From Leptobrachium leishanense (Eukaryota > Chordata > Amphibia > Anura > Megophryidae), in the NCBI GenBank assembly GCA_009667805.1, contig CM019075.1, positions 17,414,376-17,478,375 of the forward strand: a stretch of 64,000 bases of DNA, in the 5' to 3' direction. Below, piece by piece: positions 44,303 through 56,289 of the stretch. The notes under the pieces were generated by a model. It worked only from the letters and a program-made list of their open reading frames with translations. It was not told the DNA's origin and searched no databases. Made by a program: the position numbers and the translations under genes. The first letter of the stretch is position 1. The number at the start of each line of letters is the position of its first letter.

Positions 44303-46191
44303 GTGAGTGCGGGCGGCTAAACCGTGTCATCAAGCGGATCAGGTTCCTTACCCTTTGAGATGAGGTCTCCTTCCTCTAATACAACCCTCTCTGATAACAC
44401 AAGATGTCCTGATATAGATAGAGACTCGAACGGGTACTGTACCTAAAGTCATGACCCTCGTCTCTATTTCTGGCGACTTCACAAAGGGAATCCCAGAGCA
44501 CCCCAGCGGCCTGTGACCTTCGTTCAAAATGGCTTGCGGGGCCTCGCCTCATCCTGCCCGGCAGGTGTGGACAATTGCGAGGCCGTGGTGCTGGTGACCC
44601 GGCGGGGTGAGTAGGACACAGGGGTTGATAGCTTCCTGTTACCGACTTTTTTCCAACCTTAGCAGCTCAAGTAGGAAAACTTGGAAGCCACTGGTATCTT
44701 GGAGTCCATAGCACTTCATGGAGTCAAGACACAACCCTACGCAAGCTCACGTACGCAGGACTCTGGAAGGACAGGTGCAGCCAGAGGACACTGTGACATA
44801 ATAGCTCGCCGTTCTCATGCTGAGCCATTATTAACAGCCCTTTTATCAAGTATCACTAATGTACAGTGAGGTGCGGCTAACGCTGAGCCGCAAACAAAGC
44901 TATACAACGGCTCCAGTCGTTAACGTAACAGCAGGGTCGGAATAGGAACCAAAATGAGGAAAAGAGACAGCCCTGTTGTTTGCTATAAGTTACACTGGTG
45001 CCGCCTATATTTATTTACAGCATGAGCACACAGCAAACGTTTCGGGTCAAGATCCTCTCGTCAGAATAAAGCCCATACAGTATATCACAAAGGGAACCTG
45101 AAAATAATGCTGCACGCGCCGGTAAAGTTGCCTGCCGCTCAGCATCAGTTGGCTGCCTGCCGCTCAGCATCAGTTGCCTAATGATCACTTCTAATGCTAC
45201 TCCTTACATTACATATTTTAGGTAAAAGAACAAAATTAGAATATATATTTTTTTAAACCAAGAGCTATGCGCATACGTTGAGAACCAGCCTAGCTGTAAT
45301 GTTTTGCAATGTGTGCAAATGATCATGTATCAATATAACAGAGGAGGACTGATTTATAGGAGCTGGGTGCCCCCCCCCCGGTGCCCAGGCCGTTGGCATC
45401 TTGTGGTGACGAGAGTCGTGTTTTTACAGAGCGTTGCTTTTGTTGGCTGCTCTGAGCTGCCTCTCTGCTCATTTCAAATTTTAATATGAAATAAGCTCCA
45501 CGTCAAAGACAAATATCCTGTGTGTAATCCTATAAATTCTAACTCGATGTCTGTCCTGTCGGGGGCTCGATGCCAGCCTGGACCCTTCCAGCACTTCTTA
45601 GTAAAAACTCAGAATATATCTAAAAAGGAAAAAGCGTATGAGCGTTTATTAAAAATGTTCTTGGAAATGCCTTGTATTACGGGTCTTACTATTGGTCCGG
45701 GATTCTTCACAGATCCAGACGTCCATCTGACCCACTTTCATAGAAATACCTTTATGTTCTCAATAAAACTATGACTAAATACAGAAGGGGGTCCGGGCAC
45801 AAATGACAGGAGGGACAATCTACCAAAATCATTTATTATGCCCCTATTACTCCATTTCATTTTATTATGGTCCCATCTCATTTAATATGTCCTGATTTAA
45901 AGCCCCGTTTCATTTATTATGCCTCCGATTCCCCAGTTCCGATTCTGAATAACTCCCAACAACAATATAACCAAAGTTCCGAAAAACTCCAAGCAACCAT
46001 AAGCGTGCACAGGGGGTGTGCCCAAGCACACCCTAATGTTGGGTGAAGAGCTTCTCTTTCATCTCCTACATTGACATTTTTTTCGATGTCCCTTATCTGA
46101 CTCATGATGAACAACATAAAAACGGTTTCTCTACTTAGTGGCTTGTTATATCTAAAGAAAAATGTGTATTTTGTGCAAAATCTGATAAACA
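44303..46191. other. Intron 4, first part
   Basis: Contains a degenerate ribozyme-like motif at 45035-45064 (minus). The sequence at 45930-46000 (cagttccgattctgaataac, then ccaagcaaccataagc) is a degenerate start of the 40-bp array that resumes after the Tc1 element. No exon is recognised. Confidence 0.4.
45035..45064 (-). ncRNA. Hammerhead-like core, weak
   Basis: On the minus strand CTGACGA is followed by a 14-base imperfect stem (gaggatcttgaccc), then GAAA and the self-complementary ACGT. The two core segments and the palindromic helix III are right, but the sequences on either side do not form a helix I, so this is at best a decayed relative of the motifs at 6329 and 14603. Confidence 0.35.
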
Positions 46192-46446
46192 TACAGTCGG
46201 GTCCAGAAATATTGGGCCATCGACACAATTCTAACATCTTTGGCTCTATACATCACCACAATGGAGTTGGAATGAAACAAACACAATGTGCTTTAACTGC
46301 AGACTGTCAGCTTTAATTTGAGGGTATGTACATCCAACTCAGGTGAACGGTGTAGGATTTACAGCAGTTTGTAGATGTGCCTCCCACTTGTTAAGGGACC
46401 AAAGGTAATGGGACAGAATAATAATCATAAATCAAACTTTCCCTTC

Positions 46447-48125
46447 TTAATACTTGGTTGCAAATCCTTTGCAGTCAATCACAGCCTGAAGTCTGGAACG
46501 CATAGACATCACCAGATGCTGGGTTTCATCCCTGGTGATGCTCTGCCAGGCCTCTACTGCAACTGTCTTCAGTTCCTGCTTGTTCTTGGCGCATTTTCCC
46601 TTCAGTTTTGTCGTCAGCAAGTGAAATGCATGCTCAATGGGATTCAGGTCAGGTGATTGACTTGGCCATTGCATAACATTCCACTTCTGTCCCTTCAAAA
46701 ACTCTTTGGTTGCTTTTGCAGTATGCTTTGGGTCATTGTCCATCTGCACTGTGAAGCGCTGTCCAATGAGTTCTGCAGCATTTGGCTGAATGTGAGCAGA
46801 TAATATTGCCCGAAACACTTCAGAATTCATCCTGCTGCTTTTGTCAGCAGTCACATCATCAATAAATACAAGGGAACCAGTGTCAGGCAGACACACGTAC
46901 CCGAGGGTAGCTACGGTCAGCCCTATGAAGAAACAGGAGACTCAAAACTAATTGCGATACCAGTCCTTGAGTTGGCTGGGTTACGCAGTAGCGAAAGGTG
47001 AACCTATAAGGCAGGGATGTAGGCAAGGAGAACAGAAACCAGTCCTTAGGGTGGCTGGTATGGAGACAGGAAAGTACGGACTACCAGAGGGTTTAAACAC
47101 AATCCTAGGTCGAAGGAATACGCGGTATACAAGGTCAAAAATACAAAAGCCGAGTCAAAGGGGTAGAGAGGTACACAGGTCGAAATCCAAAAGCCAGGTC
47201 ATACACAGAAAGTCAATCAAAGGTGAAAAGCAGCAAGTATATAGGTATAGACCAGCAGAACCACGAAAGGAAAATGCAAAAAGGCAAAAGCACTTTTAAA
47301 TAAGCCGCCCTGCAGTCTTATTGGTTACCAGGGTCACATGATGCAGGGGAACCCACGTTGGAGGCGTGATGACGTCACGCGCGGCGCCGACCATCTCCTA
47401 AAGCTGCTGGGGCCGGCGGGACGCGCGCACAGGACACGAGGAGGAGCTGCAGGGAGGACGCAGGCCCCGGGACACCCGGGAGGAACGCTGGAGGTGCGCC
47501 AGCCTCCGAGGGCTGACAACCAGTTCCATTGGCAGCCATACATGCCCACGCCATGACACTACCACCACCATGCTTCACTGATGAGGTGGTATGCTTAGGA
47601 TCGTGAGCAGTCTTTCCTTCTCCATACTCTTCTCTTCCCATCACTCTGGTACAAGTTGATCTTGGTCTCATCTGTCCATAGGATCTTGTTCCAGAACTGT
47701 GAAGGCTTTGTTAGGTGTTGTTTGGCAAACTCTAATCTGGCCTTCCTGTTTTTGAGGCTCACCAATGGTTTACATCTTGTGGTGAACCCTCTGTATTTAC
47801 TCTAGTGAAGTCTTCTCTTGATTTTTGACTTAGACACACATACACCTACCTCCTGGAGAGTGTTCTTGATCTGGCCAACTGTTGTGAAGGGTGTTTTCTT
47901 CACCAGGGAAAGAATTCTTCATTCATCCACCACAGTTGTTTTCCGTGGTCTCCCGGGTCTTTTGGTGTTGCTGAGCTCACCGGTGCGTTCCTTCTTTTTG
48001 AGAATGTTCCAAACAGTTGTTTTGGCCACAGCTAATGTTCTTGCTATCTCTTTGATAGGTTTGTTTTGTTTCTTCAGCCTAATGATGGCTTGCTTCACTG
48101 ATAGTGACAGCTCTTTGGATCTCAT
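46447..48125 (-). pseudogene. Tc1 transposase pseudogene
   Basis: The gene starts at 48125 (MRSKELSLSVKQ), has the paired helix-turn-helix region (IIRLKKQNKPIKEIARTLAV, then TTVWNILKK) and the GRPRKT linker (about 47940), then loses frame near 47920. Catalytic-domain remnants follow: LWTDETKINLY (first Asp, about 47660-47690), MDNDPKHTA (second Asp, about 46730-46755) and PDLNPIEHAF (Glu, about 46630-46660), ending in a stop at 46447. An inserted solo LTR and at least two further frame breaks make it non-functional. The catalytic D, D and E residues themselves are still recognisable. Confidence 0.9.
46881..47518. mobile_element. Solo LTR inside the Tc1 element
   Basis: Begins TGTCAGGCAG and ends GAGGGCTGACA, giving a 6-bp terminal inverted repeat TGTCAG, and is flanked by ACCAG on both sides (46876-46880 and 47519-47523). 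Removing it with one ACCAG restores the transposase reading. The right part is CpG-rich with a tgatgacgtcacg word at 47368 that would be a CRE-type site. At 638 bp with no coding region it is a solo LTR, younger than the Tc1 copy. Confidence 0.88.
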
Positions 48126-48547
48126 CTTGAGAGTTGACAGCAACAGATTCCAAATGCAAATAGCACACTTGAAATGAACTCTGGGCCTTTTATCTGCACA
48201 TTGTAATTGGGGTAATGAGGAAATATCACACACTTGGCCATGGAACAGCGGAGAAGCCAATTGTCCCATTACTTTTGGTCCCTTAACAAGTGGGAGGCAC
48301 ATCTGCAAACTGCTGTAAGTCCTACACCGTTCACCTGAGTTGGATGTACATACCCTCAAATTAAAGCTGACAGTCTGCAGTTAAAGCACATTGTGTTTGT
48401 TTCATTCCAACTCCATTGTGGTGGTGTATAGAGCCAAAGATGTTAGAATTGTGACGATGTCCCAATATTTCTGGACCTGACTGTATATTTTCAATTAATA
48501 AATGTTCCATGGGTGCACACCCTAACGTAACGCTACTTCCAGCAACC

Positions 48548-50709
48548 CTATAACCTCCTATTTAAATAACTCCCAGCAACCACATAACCCCAGATCTAAT
48601 TCCAAATCACCAACCGCAACACCCCAGTTCCATAAAACCACCCGCAACCGCATAACCCCAGATCCCATTCCATATAACCACCCGCAACCATATAACCCCA
48701 GATCACATTCCATATAACCACCCGCAACCATATAACCCCAGATCCAATTACATGTAACCACCCGCAACTGCATAACCCTAGATCCAATTCCATATAACCA
48801 CCCGCAACCATATAAACCAAGATCCAATTCCAGATCATCACCCGCAACTATATAACCCCAGTTCCAGTTTCGTAAAGCCACCCGCAACCGCATAACCCCA
48901 GATCCATACCATATAACCACCCGCAACCATATAAACCCAGATCCAATTCCATGTAACCACCCGCAACCATATATTCCCAGATCCAATTCCATGTAAACAC
49001 CCGCAACCGCATAACCCCCAGATCCCATTCCATATAACCACCCACAACCATATAAACCCAGATCCAATTCCATGTAAACACCCGCAACCGCATAACCCCC
49101 AGATCCCATTCCATATAACAACCCGCAACCGCATAACCACAGATCTCATTCCATATAACCACCCGCAACTGCATAACCCTAGATCCAATTCCATATAGCC
49201 ACCCGCAACCATATAAACCAAGATCCATTTCCAGATCATCGCCCGCAACCATATAACCCCAGTTCCAGTTCCGTAAAGCCACCCGCAACCGCATAACCCC
49301 AGATCCCATACCATATAACCACCCGCAACCATATAAACCCAGATCCAATTCCATGTAACCACCCGCAACCGCATAACCCTAGATCCAATTCCATGTAACC
49401 ACCCGCAACCATATATTCTCAGATCCAATTCCATGTAAACACACGCAACCGCATAACCCCCAGATCCCATTCCATATAACCACCCGCAACTATATAAACC
49501 CAGATCCAATTCCATGTAAACACCCGCAACCGCATAACCCCCAGATCCCATTCCATATAACCACCCGCAACCATATAACCCCAGATCCAATTCCATGTAA
49601 CCACCCGCAACCGCATAACCCCAGATCCAAATCCATATAACCACCCGCAACCATATAAACCAAGATCCAATTCCAGATCATCACCCGCAACTATATAACC
49701 CCAGTTCCAGTTCCGTAAAGCCACCCGCAACCGCATAACCCCAGATCCATACCATATAACCACCCGCAACCATATAAACCCAGATCCAATTCCATGTAAC
49801 CACCCGCAACCATATATTCCCAGGTCCAATTCCATGTAAACACCCGTAACCGCATAACCCCCAGATCCCATTCCATATAACCACCCACAACCATATAAAC
49901 CCAGATCCAATTCCATGTAAACACCCGCAACCGCATAACCCCCAGATCTCATTCCATATAACCACCCGCAACCATATAAACCCAGATCCAATTCCATGTA
50001 ACCACCCGCAACCATATATCCCCAGATCCAATTCCATGTAACCACCCGCAACCGCATAACCCCCAGATCTCATTCCATATCACCACCCACAACCATATAA
50101 CCCCAGATCCAATTCCAGATCATCACCCGCAACCGCATAACCCCAGATCCAATTCCATATCACCCCCTGCAACCGCATAACCCCAGATCCAATTCCATAT
50201 CACCACCCGCAACCGTATAACCCCAGATCCAATTCCATATCACCACCCGCAACCATATAACCCTAGATCCAATTCCATATAACCAATCACCACCGCATAA
50301 CCCCAGATCCAATTCCATATCACCACCTGCAACCGCATAACCCCAGATCCAATTCCATATAACCACCCGCAACCGCATAACCCCAGATCCAAATCCATAT
50401 AACCACCCGCAACCATATAACCCCAGATCCAATTCCATATAACAACCCGCAACCGCATAACCCCAGATCCAAATCCATATAACCACCCGCAACCATATAA
50501 CCCCAGATCCAATTCCATATAACAACCCGCAACCGCATAACCCCAGATCTCATTCCATATAACCACCCGCAACCGCATAACCCCAGATCCAATTCCATAT
50601 AACCACCCGCAACCATATAAACCAAGATCCAATTCCATATAACCACCCGCAACCGCATAACCCCAGATCCAATTCCATATAACCACCCGCAATCGCATAA
50701 CCCCAGTTC
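48548..50709. repeat. 40-bp tandem array in intron 4
   Basis: About fifty-four copies of a 40-bp unit containing ataaccccagatccaattcc and atataaccacccgcaaccgc. Two variants (ccgcataacccc and ccatataaaccc) alternate in recurring groups, so higher-order units exist. Degenerate units extend to about 50830 and related words recur at 51730-51775 and 52060-52205. Long glycine/tryptophan/tyrosine-rich open frames on the minus strand come from the repeat and are not genes. Confidence 0.95.
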
Positions 50710-50829
50710 CAAATAACATCATAACCTGTATAAGCCCAGCAACCATACAACACCAGTTCCGATTCCAAATAACCCCCAGCATCCATATATAATCCAGTTT
50801 TGAATAACCCCCAGCAACTGTATAACCCA

Positions 50830-52577
50830 GTTTCGAATCCGAACAACCCCTGCTCTGAATAATAAGATAAAAGCTGGAGGTTGTGGCTTCTCATTAATTC
50901 CATAGTCTGTGATGTAGAAACCTCATTTTATATAAAACAATAGCTGCTGCTTTGAAACTGGCTGTGAATATCCTTAAAAACAATACAAGATGAAGTGAAA
51001 AAATGGTGGAATTACGTCTTGATTCTGATCACTTAAAAAAATGAAGGGAAATTCTTTCCTGATCCTTTGATAAGCCTTGTTAAGCTTGGCAGTGAATATC
51101 CGATAAGGACCCGCCTGATCCATGCAATGATTCCAGCTCCCCAGACGTCCACGCTGCTCTCACAGTTCATGTCCGGCCAGTCTATCTCAGTATAGTGCAA
51201 TTTTCTGGCATTTTTCCTGGCGTTTAAGTTTCTAACTGTCTTGATTGTAGATTTATCTAGAGAAAACACTTGTTATCAGCACGCTCACAGCAATGAGTTC
51301 CTTGGGGAAAACTCTATTTCTCATGACGAAATGATGAACGTGGGATTAGGTAGAACATACCACCACCACGATGATGATGATGATGTTGGTTTTTGTTACG
51401 TGATTTAAGAAGACCAGAAAACTTGTTTCAAAAGAAGCTATCATGCGTCCCTTTATATACAACTATTATTACCCAAATATGGAAAAACCGTGAAGACGTT
51501 TTAACACCTTTATATAATCCACTCGCTAATCACATTGATTAACGGTTTAACAATAACGGTATTAGGTGACAACCTACCTTAGAATTCTACACCAAACCTT
51601 TAACAGTGGCCTGCGCAATGCCCTCGGAGAATATGTTTCAAAGATTGGTAATAAGATGATTAACACCTTCACTGCTGAGCCGTTTCACCCCACTGACACC
51701 TCAGTTGACCTTGTGAGGTATAAACCCCCAGAATCCTTGAAAAACACAGTTCTGAATAACCCCCAGCACATGGGTCAAGTCCTAACATATTAGTGTGGGA
51801 ACTTGCCAAGATTTTGTCCCCCAATTCTTAATTATCATCTCACACATATCATATACATACACTAAAATCATATATACAGTAGATTAGCTAAAATATATAA
51901 GCGGCTATAAATATAACATTAAACAGGGAGACATATGGTTAAACCCTGGAATACAAGCTTTATAGTGTGTGGGACCAATGGGAACTCCATTCCCTATGTA
52001 AAAATCGCAGAGGAACTTCGTTCCCACATGTTCCCCCTCAATTTGACCCCTACCCCAGGACCTGTACAACGACAGTTCCAAAAAACCCCAGCACCTGTAT
52101 ATACCCCAGCAATTGTATAGCTCCAATCCAAAATAACCCTGATCACCTGTATAAGCCCCAGCAATCATATAACCCTAGTTCTATATAAACCCCAACAACC
52201 ATACAAGCTTGAGATGGTAGTTTCTCATTAATTCCAAGATCTGTGCCATCTCATTCCCAATGACACATCACGTGACATTATAGGGTTATATGAAAGTGGA
52301 GATACTCCACTGCTCTGCTAGTAAGTCCTCTCCAGTTATACTGTTGTTAACAGGGTATAATGGATGTCATGACATTGTGATGTCACGACACGCCCGCCCA
52401 TGATGATTCCCCAGATTTTGGCTGGACACTAAGTCAGCTGTTCCAAGGTGACAGAAGGCGGTAATTGTCGGAACGGTGAGTGTAACACAGGACATGTGGG
52501 AACATCATCCGCAGTGCAGAGAGCAATCGCGACGTCATCTCCCACACGTCGTCTGCAATAAATGGGTTAAATATAAA
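50830..52577. other. Intron 4, nothing certain
   Basis: No exon or bounded element. A (gat)n run is at about 51369-51386. The stretch 51950-52035 is similar to 4560-4660 (gggaccaatgggaac...ttcccacatgtt). Confidence 0.4.
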
Positions 52578-52758
52578 CAGGGTTATTCAGAGAAAGGTGA
52601 AACTCTGGAGAACTTTTGGAGAAGTGAAAATTCTAGGTCGAACAATCAAACCAGTAAAATTCTCCCATTTATCTCACTTTCAAAATCAGCTATTTTGACG
52701 TAGAATTTTCACTTCTTCGAAAGTTCTCCACCGTTTCTCCTTTCTCTGAATAACCCTG
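52578..52758. mobile_element. Palindromic MITE
   Basis: The left half cagggttattcagagaaagg...agaagtgaaaattct and the right half agaattttcacttctt...cctttctctgaataaccctg are complementary over about 70 bases with a short centre. Superfamily is unclear because no target duplication is evident. Confidence 0.75.
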
Positions 52759-53176
52759 AAAGTGCCAATATACCATTAGGAAAATACCTTGGGACATCTA
52801 CTTTTTACAAATATATACTTTGTGTTTGGGAGTTAATACTAAACATATAAAGCATAGCAAATTCTAAAACATTATTATTCACTTATTAGTAATTCTTCTC
52901 CTTAAGATCAGGGAGTGGCCTATTTTAGAGATGTTCTATTTTTCTGCTCGTTATGACCCCCATCATCTTATTTTATGTGTTGGACCAATATGATTATGTC
53001 CTCTGAGTGAGCTCTCTGGGAAAAGGAACGCAAACATATTCCCACGTATGGCTATTTGCCTGTCTGGTTAACAGCTGTATCGCACATGGCACGTGGATCC
53101 TGGGGTAAATTTTGTCCATCTTTAGGGCACTAAACACCAAGGGACAGTCTGACAATATGTTATATTTTCTTTGCAG
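52759..53176. other. End of intron 4
   Basis: No feature apart from the pyrimidine-rich acceptor tattttctttgcag in front of exon 5. Confidence 0.4.
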
Positions 53177-53299
53177 ATATTGATGAGTGTGCATCGGAAA
53201 CCCACCATTGTAACCCAACCCAGATCTGTATAAACACAGAAGGTGGGTACACCTGCTCCTGCACAGAGGGATACTGGCTCCTAGAAGGACAGTGTTTAG
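53177..53299 (+). CDS. fbln5: Fibulin-5 exon 5 (second cbEGF module)
   Basis: A 123-base exon, phase 1 to phase 1, between ttctttgcag and donor gtaagt. It encodes one complete calcium-binding EGF module: [19 protein letters not shown], then [19 protein letters not shown] and QCL plus the first base of Asp. The six cysteines, the D-I-D-E calcium ligands, the hydroxylatable Asn and the aromatic in GGYTC are all present. The YWLLEGQCL ending is distinctive for this fibulin-5 module. The next module exon, expected to start I/V-DECRYGYC-like, is not in the window, so the gene continues past base 64000. Confidence 0.97.
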
Positions 53300-54539
53300 G
53301 TAAGTGCCATGTCACTTCACACCTGGGTTCCCCCAGACTGCAACACTATGAGCACTGATTTTGAGGCCTGGAAACCACTGCATTGTTTTCAGGTTGCCTA
53401 AACAGAAGGACATGTAAAAAAGATATTGGTGGTCTCTGATGAAGGTCGTGAGCTCTGCATGGGATGATAGCGACGTATTCCCCGGACAGTAACAAAGTTC
53501 AGCCTTTTTTGCTGGCAACGCATTTTGCTTTGCATTCAGCTGTTGAATGGCCAAGATAAGCCATGTTTAATCTCTATTGTAATCAGTAACGGTATTTCCT
53601 GATCTTTTTATGCAAATAGTTGTGTGGAAATATCTGGAATTAAAGATGAGAATTACATAATCTCATTGAACTGCAGATATCTTCAGCTACAGGTGCAGAC
53701 TGGTCACTCCCAATCACATTTAAAGGGTCAGTCTAGAGTTTTTTTAAGTAAACCTTAAACTTTTTTGGTAAAAGAAGCAACTTAGACTATGTACGTCCTT
53801 AACTCCAGTTTGGACTCAGTTAAGCCACTGAGCGAGTCCATGTGACCGCTCCTCCCTGGGTCTGTCGCATCTTTTGATGGCTGGAGGAGGAGGGCCACAT
53901 GGTGTAGCGTGTGCACTAGTTGCGCGCACTACCACTGGACGTGCTGAAACCCTACCCATCAAAAAGGTACGACAGATGTAAGACGCGACTACAAAGCACG
54001 ATACTCCATACGTTGGACCGAACTTTGTAGCGCCGAGTACACAAACTGCGCTCAGGGAGGAGGCCACACAGGAGTCAGAGTGGAAGGAACGTCCACTCTC
54101 ACGGATATTACTTCCGTTCGCAAGTGCGCTCGTGTGACCCCAGCCTTAATTGTGCTTCTTCAGCATACTGTTGAAACCTGTTCGGTGTAGCGTGCACTTC
54201 CTGAGTTAGGGGAGGTTTGAGAGAAATTATGTTGAGTCTTTGTGTGTTGTTGCTTTGCTACGATGGGGAGGACACTTGGAGAGTCTCCTGAGGCTTTGGG
54301 TGTAGGGGGTACCGTCTGATCTGGGGAGAGGGAGGAAGATGATTGAGGAAGAATCTCCTGGGGATTTGTGTATAGTGTGCACTGCCTGAGTTGGTGAAGT
54401 GAGGTTTTCATGCCATTCTCAGTTATGCTCAGGATACTTTTGTAACATCCAAGGGGTTGAATCTGTTTGGCAAGTACAATAATTACAGACACCTTCTACC
54501 TAACCTTGGTTCAGGTTACCCCATGTCCTTGTACTAAAT
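53300..54539. other. Intron 5, nothing certain
   Basis: The string tttaaagggtcagtctagag near 53719 resembles a T2-like terminus, but the other end was not found. No exon is recognised. Confidence 0.4.
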
Positions 54540-54671
54540 CAGGGGTCCACAATCGTGGTCCTCCAGATGTTTTGGAACTACATCTCCCATGGTGGTCATC
54601 TACTCATAATGCTGGCCGAGCCTCATTGGAGATTGAGTTCCAATACATCTGGAGGGCCAAGGTTGCTGACC
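54540..54671. mobile_element. hAT-type MITE, right end damaged
   Basis: The left end caggggtccacaatcgtggt followed by cctccagatgttttggaact and the right side catctggagggccaaggttg form the inverted repeats of a common vertebrate hAT MITE family. The last bases of the right end are altered and no duplication is clear. Confidence 0.7.
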
Positions 54672-55535
54672 AGTTGCCCGCAGGGGACTTGGGATAGGTC
54701 GAAAAGCATTTTGTTTGCTCCTCCAAAATAAAAAAGGAAAGAAAAGAAATGGATAAAACAAAACACAAAAACATTGTACGGACTTATAAAAGGGATACGA
54801 AATGGGATCCAGATGTGCACCATGTGTTGACCAGAAACAAGTGATGATTTTCCAATCTGGTCAGGGAAACTTGAAGATGTAACTGTTTGTGTAAGAATGT
54901 TGATGAGCGTTGTAATGGTGCGTGTCCGCAAAGAGAGCGATGCCGGGTGGAAAGCGGGCCCTTTCATTGTGTGGTTTTTATTAGAGGTACTTGTGGTTTC
55001 TTTATAAAATGGTTTTCAAAAGAGGAAGAAATAATCTGAAACATAAACAACGTTTTATGGTGTCATCGGAATTTCAATCAGTTGTAACGGAACCTTTTCC
55101 TGAACTCCTGGAAGGCTTGCGGTCAGAACATAAAACGGAGAATTAGTTGCCTGTTTACTTTCCACGAAAGACATAAGTATCCAGCCGTTCATCAGAAAAG
55201 AGCAGACCAAGGGTGTAAGAGACACAAATTAAAATCGACAGCACTGCTAAGATTTGCATTTGAGTATAGTATTTATTTTCAGTTATTACACATAAAAAAT
55301 ATATATATTTTTTAAATAAACGTGTGCGGTTGTGTCATGTTTTGCCATGTTTACTAAGAGGTCGCTCTGCCCTTTCTGCTCGCCCCTGGTCCATGGTGGG
55401 TCATGTTGACTGAAGTGGTGAGCACTGTAGTATGGGTACTGGTGATTCTCAGAAGACTTTGCGAGTCTAAATGGTATAACTGTGCCGAGTGAAATGCGTG
55501 CCGAACACTCTGCTCTGTCTGCCAGCTCTCCCTTA
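54672..55535. other. Intron 5, nothing certain
   Basis: No exon or bounded element is recognised. Confidence 0.35.
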
Positions 55536-55861
55536 AGGCTGGCGGCACACTAGCAAACATTTTGCGTCCGTCTGACCGTACTGTTTGCTGTCCATCATAA
55601 CTTTATAAAGGAGTCAATTAAACACACCACACGTAGCCCCTGCGCACTTGTTCACGGACGGGCAAAGAATAAAGCCACGGACGCAAAAATAACATCGACG
55701 TGAAAAAGCTAAACGGACGCAGAAACAACGCTGCCATGTATTTTCCTAGGGTGTGAAGACATCAGACATTACGGACGCACTTTATGCAGTACTCACAATA
55801 TCTCCCATGAAAAAGTGCGTCCGTAATGGACGCAGTACAGTATGATCGTGTGCCGGCTGCG
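55536..55861. mobile_element. Harbinger-like MITE
   Basis: TTA flanks both ends (55533-55535 and 55862-55864). The ends aggctggcggcacactagc and, inverted, cgcagccggcacacgatc share the ggcacac core. A 3-bp TTA duplication supports the PIF/Harbinger call. An internal pair cattacggacgcacttt/aaaagtgcgtccgtaatg (about 55767-55830) forms a hairpin. Confidence 0.75.
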
Positions 55862-56092
55862 TTAGAGGCAGGTCAACAGAAAAGTGGATAATTATATAGA
55901 GAGTAGCTAAACCATTAAACTCCGTATACTCGTATTCCTGAGTTTACTTGGGCTACTGGTGCATTTAATCACTTAACTAAGCTTTATAGGGACACTACCA
56001 CTTACATAAACTGTAACTAGATTACTTGTGCATAACAAACTAAACCACATTATAGTGAAATTTACTTTGTGGCTGTGCTCGATTTTATACCT

Positions 56093-56276
56093 CAGTGGTT
56101 CCCAACCCTGATCCTCAAGTACCCCTAACAGGCCAGGTTTGCCAGATATCTGAAGCACAGCACAGGTGATATGATTTGCTGCTCAGTGATTGCAGGATTC
56201 TGTTTTCGTTTCTTCAAGGTAATCCTTAAAATCTGGCCTGTTAGGGGTACTTGAGAACCAGTGTTGGGAACCATTG
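56093..56276. mobile_element. hAT-type MITE (CAGTGGTTCCC family)
   Basis: The ends cagtggttcccaaccctgat and, inverted, caatggttcccaacactggt are followed inside by complementary tacccctaacaggccag words. The interior word gatatgatttgctgctcagt is the reverse complement of that in the element at 10435-10615, showing one family in opposite orientations. The target duplication has decayed. Confidence 0.8.
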
Positions 56277-56289
56277 TCATCTATAATAT

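Larger units (their letters stand above)
46194..48483 (-). mobile_element. Tc1-like transposon with long terminal repeats
   Basis: The ends cagtcgggtccagaaatatt and, inverted, cagtcaggtccagaaatatt start terminal inverted repeats of about 222 bp (46194-46415 and the mirror at the right end) that differ at about seven positions. TA flanks both ends (46192-46193 and 48484-48485). The transposase gene is on the minus strand and broken, and a solo LTR (46881-47518) is inserted in it. Tc1 elements move by cut and paste with a DDE transposase that binds the terminal repeats; the young look of the repeats contrasts with the broken gene. Confidence 0.95.

Noticed and set aside
48558..50903. Glycine/tyrosine/tryptophan-rich open frames on the minus strand
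   Set aside because: Products of the 40-bp tandem array; several frames are open in parallel and end where the array ends.
51033..51269. 78-codon minus-strand frame (about 51033-51269)
   Set aside because: No recognisable motif and no splice or promoter context; left unannotated as a gene.
53430..53500. Further hammerhead-like motif at tctctgatgaaggtcg
   Set aside because: The first core is present but no GAAA segment follows at a suitable distance and no helix I is formed.
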